Assembly (NCBI GenBank): GCA_964017125.1
Contig: OZ024909.1
Span: 53,490,914 to 53,554,913, forward strand
Source of the DNA: Flabesymbios commensalis
Lineage: Eukaryota > Annelida > Polychaeta > Terebellida > Flabelligeridae
Direction: 5' to 3'
Length of the DNA: 64,000 nucleotides
Under the pieces are notes generated by a model that was not told where the DNA came from, made no database searches, and saw nothing but the letters and a program-made list of their open reading frames with translations. The position numbers and the translations under genes were made by a program. Shown here piece after piece: positions 58,110 to 64,000 of this stretch; position 1 is the first letter of the stretch, and the number at the start of each line of letters is the position of its first letter.

Positions 58110-59010
58110 CATTAGTGTTGTCACCATGTGCAGTGAGAACCGCACATTTACCATATGCAGTCTCCTCTCGTGGACACTTCTACTAATTGCACATTTGTTG
58201 AGGGTATTGTATCCACGGACATGTTAACTATCACATAATCATGTTAATTTGTCAGTCTTCATCTCCCGGGGTTACAAGGATTTGTCTGCCACCTCGTAAA
58301 GTAGAAATACATCTTTTTTATTTCCTATCTTATGATCTCCACTTTGGTAAGTCAACTGATGTAGGCCTAATTGTTTTTTTTTTTTTTTAATGACATAAGA
58401 ATGGAATTCATACCTTACATTTTCAAAATTAACCAATATATCATTTTAAAAATCAATAAGTGTTTGAGCTTGCATGAATTTGTTCGCTTGATCATAAAAT
58501 GATACTATTGTATTCGAATCGAATCTTTAATTACCATACTATTCATCACACAGTATGACTGTGAGTATAATGGAATAGCTCAGCAATCAATATTTTTTTT
58601 CTAATAAAGATGACGACGGTTATCTTCACGTGGCTGGAATATACGCCGGCGCCATTCAGTCAGCGTAATACACTTGGGTGAAAAAAGACTAAAACGCAAT
58701 TCCTTCACTTTAATAATTATTGTAAATTATAATTATGTATATCTGAATTATTTGTTTTTCATATTGAATAACAAGGAGAAATGTTCCACATATCTCTGTT
58801 ATCGTGGTCCATGACAGTTGACCTACACTGTAATCATCCCGGAAACATAATATTTATCTAGCTCCGCTGATACCACAGCTATATTTATCACTATAATTAG
58901 GACTTTGTTTGACGGATGTGTAAATATTTTCTCCTAATAACGGAGGACTGCCCTTTCTTGTCTGTATCTATTGTTCCCTTTGTGACAGGAGAGTGACGTG
59001 ATCTTTTGGC
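58110..59010. other. No recognisable feature
   Basis: AT-rich DNA with T runs; no gene-like segment. Confidence 0.4.
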
Positions 59011-59018
59011 GCCGTTAA

Positions 59019-59148
59019 CCCTTGCAACGCTGAAATACTGTTATATAAACCATAAAGACCGAAGGTTTTTTTTCAATTTTAAATCATCATAAATGTCTTA
59101 GTTAGATCTTTCCGCTTCATTTGAATACCTATGTTATAAGTGTAAGGA
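59019..59148. repeat. TTAA-type MITE, left half only
   Basis: After TTAA (59015-59018): CCTTGCAACGCTGAAATAC and TTTGAATACCTATGTTATA match the family; the hairpin half is absent. Confidence 0.55.
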
Positions 59149-59520
59149 GTCTGTTGATGTATATTCAGGTACATTCTCTTCAAGCGTAATAGTTTGTCTT
59201 GTTCTGGAGTTGGGTATGTGTATGTTTTGGGGAAAATCCATCTCGGTATTATTTTAGTGATTCAACTTCATCTTCAAAGTAAATGTCAACTTCAAGGTCA
59301 AATGAGCGAAAATATGGCTTAACAAGTAAAAATAGCAACCAACGTAATACCTTGCTTTAATTTGATTTTGACTAGAAAATCCATTTCTGGTAGTAGTTTG
59401 ATCTACAATCTCGTATTCAAAAACATTTTCCACAAACAAAAAAAGAAAGCAAGTGTAATGAATAGTTTTGATGCGGTTTTGACTGTATTTCGTATAGTTA
59501 TTTTGGACTGAACAAAGTTT

Positions 59521-59650
59521 TTTTAACGCCTCCCCATCGCCCTTTAACGCCTCTCCGTCGTCATTTAACGCCTTAACGTCATCCTAAAACGCCTCCCCGT
59601 CGTCCTTTAACGCCTCATCATCGCCATTCCATGCCTTTTCATTGCCTTTT
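59521..59650. repeat. Minisatellite of about 21 bp
   Basis: Units of the form TTTAACGCCTCCCCATCGCC repeat about six times with drift. Confidence 0.75.
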
Positions 59651-60986
59651 AAATAACACCTCTGCCCTTTTATTTGTAATGCCTTGCTATTCCTGGTAAT
59701 TCTTTGTTAAAAATAACATTGTCACAAAGTTAAATCAATCTTTTCACCTTAATCAATAAAAAAGCAAAACATTAATCCTTAGAAACCTACCAGAATTAGA
59801 TTATTCAGTCAAAAGCAGAGCTTAATAAGGTATTAGGCATGCTCAAATTTGTGGCATACGCCTATCTTAGTGGTCTTCACCTCTTCCCCGAAAATTTAGA
59901 GGCGAGGGTGGGGTTAAACCAAAAGCTCAGCATTTAAGGGGTTCCTTTTTATGTCGGGGGGGGGGAGTGTAAGTCAATAAAATGACTGATGTAAACACAA
60001 CGAAAATGATTGTATTCCTGGGATTCCACTGCTTTTACTAAATATAACACCCAGAGTCAGTGTAAATTTGACCTTGTTTCCACGACAACTGTGACATGTA
60101 TATGATCTAAAATATATATCTATGAAAAAGGTAAACGGTGCTTTTAGAAAATAGGTAATAAAGTAAATTTCCAAAACATGGACCATTACGGCTTTTTGGT
60201 GATGAGTCAAATATTCGAGCAAATTACATGATATAAAGATCGGAATAACTGCTGTATATCCAAGAACCCTGTACAAGATATACCTACATCACTATACAAG
60301 CACATGCAGCTTGTAGTATGGTTAATTCGGACATCAGAACATTGTACCAGTAAATTTTACCACACTTAGTACTTGGAGTAGACATAAAACATACACTAAA
60401 CTCTTCATAGCAATTTCTTTTTTTAAAGTCATTGGTGGCTATCTTGGATTTAACACATTTTCTGTAGTCAGATTCTGATAGACTTTTTTCCTATTAAGTG
60501 TACGTCCCATATGTGACAAAACCACTGGAAAACCATAAATCGACCCGCATATACATGTATAATATATAAAACAGGCCTTGTTATTGATTTTTCTAATGTG
60601 AACGATAAATAACTCATATTTTTAATTTATTAAAAAGTCAAAATCGAATTCCTCACTCCCAAAAACATATGTTTAGACTCTTTATTTGAATTTCTTTGAT
60701 GATTTAAACCTGATATATTACAAATTGTGAAATTGGCGGGCATCTTGAACGCCATCTTGAATTTCTCAAAAATTCTTTGGAACATAGTTAGATAGTTGTC
60801 TGAACATTTCCTTAAATTTTCAGCTTGTCAATAATTTGTTCAGGTACGAAACCCAATACTCTTGGCCTAAGAAATGTATCGATATATTAGAACACAACTA
60901 ATATTGAAGACAATTCTCTTGGCACATTTGGGGCGAAATGGGAAGCAATAGCACAAATCGTGAGCTGGTGAGTCGCAAGTGATTAA
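59651..60986. other. No recognisable feature
   Basis: Non-coding AT-rich DNA with a G run near 59957-59966; the minus-strand 100-codon frame at 59974-60276 shows no motif. Confidence 0.4.
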
Positions 60987-61220
60987 CCCTTCAACCGTCG
61001 GTCCCGATTATATTCGTTTTTTATTAGCATATAAATATCCGCTTTTGAACACATTAAAGACAGAACGTGACATCAATCAACAAAATTTCAAAATCGTAGA
61101 CCTCCATTTTGCCATATTTTAATAACTTTCACTCACTTGAAGTTGTGAATCGCGTGAGCGAGACACAACTTCAAGTGGGTGAAAATTTCAATTAAAATAA
61201 ATAATTTGGCGGTTAAAGGG
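60987..61220. mobile_element. TTAA-type MITE with CACTTGAAGTTGTG hairpin
   Basis: After TTAA (60983-60986): CCCTTCAACCGTCGG start, GGCGGTTAAAGGG end followed by TTGA; hairpin CTCACTTGAAGTTGTGAATC / GACACAACTTCAAGTGGG. Closest relative of 3595-3833. Confidence 0.7.
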
Positions 61221-64000
61221 TTGAACAGGCTGTGCTCTTATCCGTCACCAGACCATTTGCACGTAATCTGCTAATGCTCGGTCGATCACATAAGCCGTTT
61301 CTTTCCGCCACCCTAAGTGGTATGGTATTGAGCATGACAAGCAATACGGGAAATGAGCAAAACTTACACAATCACCTTCACTCACAAAAAATCTGACGTC
61401 AGAGGAGATTATATTCTGACGTCCCCTGAAGAAAGGGTTTAAAACATATTTCTAAACCTCATCATTTTATCAGGCTTACATAATTTGTAATTTGTTATCA
61501 TAACTGAATTTTGCATATGCATCTATATCTAAATCTCTATCGATATAGCCTATATATCTATATACCACACGATGTGATCTCCTTAAAGCTGCATAACTGT
61601 TTTGTTTATTTCGATTAAAATAATCGAAAACGTACAAAACAATCATTGCTATTGTTTAAAGGCCTTATAAATGCACTAAAACTGGGTAAATGTAGCGGAA
61701 TTAGTTCACCATGTGGTACACCATCAAGTATTATTAAGTAGTGATTCGGTGTGTGTACAATATTCATGTAATAGCGGTAAGGTATTGGGCCGATATAATG
61801 TTACATTGGCCAGCACGAAACCACCCCCTTAATAGTTAACACATACGTTGAATTGAATCGGCATAATGTTGGGCCAATAACGCAGACGATGGGCGGCATT
61901 ATTCTGTCATTGGATCAATGCCTCGTGTTAGCTGAGATACTGGGTTAGATGTCGGATACTGGGTCAAGTCGGTTACAGTAAAGGCTGATGTTTTTAAATA
62001 TTATTTTATTGTACCGCATAGCGCGATGTATATCACTGCATGTGATGATTTACGATAAAATAAAATAAAGTCTGATATTGTCTAGTAGCATTTTGACTAT
62101 ATTTTGAAATGTCCATGAGATACCTAATAAAAAAATGCAAATGTTTTTCAAGAAAATCACGAAAATCCAAAGAGCGAAAACGATCATTTACATCACTGAA
62201 TTTGATGGTTATTCCGAGTACAATTTCTCACGGTCTGGGGAGAGCGTTTTAATGGCGAACCAAAGGCTCTGATGCTGGCCCACACTTAAAAGCACAATAC
62301 TGGAATAGAGTTCTATTTTTTCAAGTGAGTGACATTCTCTATACCGGTACCGATAATAAACATGACATTACATGCAGATATCATCCATATCACACAAAGT
62401 AATAACTTCTAGATATGTCTGACTGATATGAGACAATACACGTTGTACTGTGAAATGTATCTATGATCACTTAAAATATAACAATAATTTTAAAAGTCTT
62501 CCTCTCTTTTTTCTATGGTGACCGTTATCTGCCACTTGGTACTTTTAATGTCCTGATTATATAGACAGTGTATGTCTTACTCCGCTGTGAGCAGGTTTGT
62601 TTTGGTAGGGCAACAATATTAAAAAACAACAAACTTAAATCCTTAATAACTCAGTAGCCAGAGCAGTAAAATAAAAAAATAAAACACCATTCTCCATGGA
62701 TTAATCGTTTCAATGAAATAAACAAAACAGTTATGCAGCTTTAATCACGAATATGGCGATATATAAGTAAATATTTCCTGTCTATCGCCATATTCATGAT
62801 TAAAGAGTTCCTATCATGTAGCTGTTTACATCACAACACCGTGTTTTTGTTTGTCAATAATATTGATAATGTCTTTATTCGTACCAGTACACGGTCAACC
62901 TTAAACAAATTGCAATACAAGGTTTTATTTCTGTTTTGGTTCCAGGGGGATGTCCTCTATGACAGAAAAAAAGTCCTAAGGAATCCTCCCAGGCCAAATT
63001 TGTGAAAATCGTCATAGTTTGACCCCACCCCCAAACCTGTCTAAAATTAGGGGGTAGGGTTACGCAAACGTTGATGTTTTGCTTAGCCAATCTGCACTTG
63101 CGATATACCATGAAACAGATAATTAAATTCCCGCTCTTATGATATATCACACATTGCAGTAGAGTAAGTAGTTGTCTCTCCATAAACGCCCAAACATGAT
63201 TTTTTTATTATAAATAATCAAAATGAACAACAAAACAAACGATCCAACATGGTGAAAGAAAACGACCTTAGAAAATGTAATCATTGGACATATCCATATC
63301 TGACCTATATTTTCTGAACCCAGATGTGTGTATGCTCCAAAATGAGTGCTATTTATATTTATAAATGTCCTATATTTTTTTAATGAAAACATATTGAAGC
63401 CTCACAGGAAAATATTTGTATTCAGCATAGGCTGAAATCTGAAACATGATTTTTTTTCTCGGAATTTTTGTGTATAATTTTGTATCCACTTGTTTTTACC
63501 TAATTTGTGTGGGATGAATTCGTATCTGTCGGATGACATTCTATATTTGGTGACCTCCATCTTCAAATTAGCAAAACAAAAAATGGCTGCCAAAATGTAA
63601 AGAAATCCCCGTATTTTCTATCTTTTTTTGCACAAGAAAGCACAATTGATGATTTCTGCAAGGTTTTAATTATATATTTTTTCTATTATATTCGGAAAGA
63701 AATACCCTTGATTTTACCTTTAAATACAAGATTTCCGTTTTTTTATATTTATTTACTGTTACTGTAAGTGTACCGCTAAACATGTTGACGATAGTATGAT
63801 TCATTTGTGTTAACATAGTCGACCAGAAATAAAAGTTACTGACGAGTAAATTTAAATGAAAAAAAATTCACCTTCATTTGAACAAGAAACAAAATGACTA
63901 TCAAAATATAAATAAAACATCTTTTTATTATTTGTGCCTCGAAATTGCTCTTTTTTTTATTTTGTATGACTTTGGGACATTTCTGCTGTTTATTGTTCAT
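61221..64000. other. Intergenic DNA to the window end
   Basis: Contains a CCAACGT-family scrap at 61845-61935 and a hairpin at 62739-62805 (CTTTAATCACGAATATGGCG and CGCCATATTCATGATTAAAG). No gene supported. Confidence 0.4.
62739..62805. repeat. Short foldback
   Basis: Inverted arms of about 23 bp separated by about 20 bases. Confidence 0.6.

Overview
The window looks like AT-rich nuclear DNA from a metazoan, probably a marine invertebrate. It has GT-AG introns of 0.1 to 8 kb, a multi-exon host transporter gene, tRNA-derived SINEs, very many small inverted-repeat elements, and nested Ty3/Gypsy and DIRS-type retroelement fossils. Nothing seen fixes the phylum or species.

Host genes. One complete gene can be read, on the + strand: a 12-exon SLC7A light-chain amino acid transporter, closest in remembered motifs to b(0,+)AT (SLC7A9). 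It spans 25827-44864, every junction is GT-AG with consistent phase, and it sums to 481 codons plus stop. About 20 kb upstream lies a tandem paralogue (3965-11861) with recognisable exons 1, 7, 8, 9, 10, 11 and 12. Exons 2-6 are missing, exon 1 is frameshifted, exon 7 has a stop and exon 10 has lost its acceptor AG, so it is a decaying duplicate. I see no further host gene in 45-64 kb.

Layout. 1-3.9 kb: repeats and non-coding DNA. 3.9-11.9 kb: pseudogene copy, with a Tc1-like transposase remnant in its first intron. 12-14.4 kb: small elements and a second Tc1-like remnant. 14.4-24.3 kb: a minus-strand DIRS-type fossil interrupted by a Ty3/Gypsy (CsRn1-like) element with LTRs at 16037-16363 and 23349-23778; the Gypsy gag region itself carries a roughly 540-bp non-autonomous insert. 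25.8-44.9 kb: the intact transporter. 45-64 kb: non-coding DNA with hairpins, a nested DNA element at 51.3-52.5 kb, a two-headed SINE and minisatellites.

The most unusual structure is a palindrome of about 5.36 kb (28295-33650) inside intron 3 of the intact gene. Its two 2.7-kb arms are nearly identical at the outer ends. Each arm runs, from outside in, through a single-copy segment, three or more tandem ~390-bp repeats, and about 1 kb of a 21-bp unit organised in 63-bp higher-order repeats. Any transcript crossing the intron could fold into a very long hairpin. The architecture recalls foldback transposons, but I do not recognise the family.

The small elements fall into several families: TTAA-flanked elements with CCCTT-type ends (piggyBac-like in target and termini), a family carrying CGAG-type hairpins near its ends, and a family built on CCAACGT/ACGTTGG palindromes. 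One 979-bp element with 24-bp inverted repeats sits at a TA inside a TTAA-flanked element. All identity estimates are by eye; no search or alignment was run.
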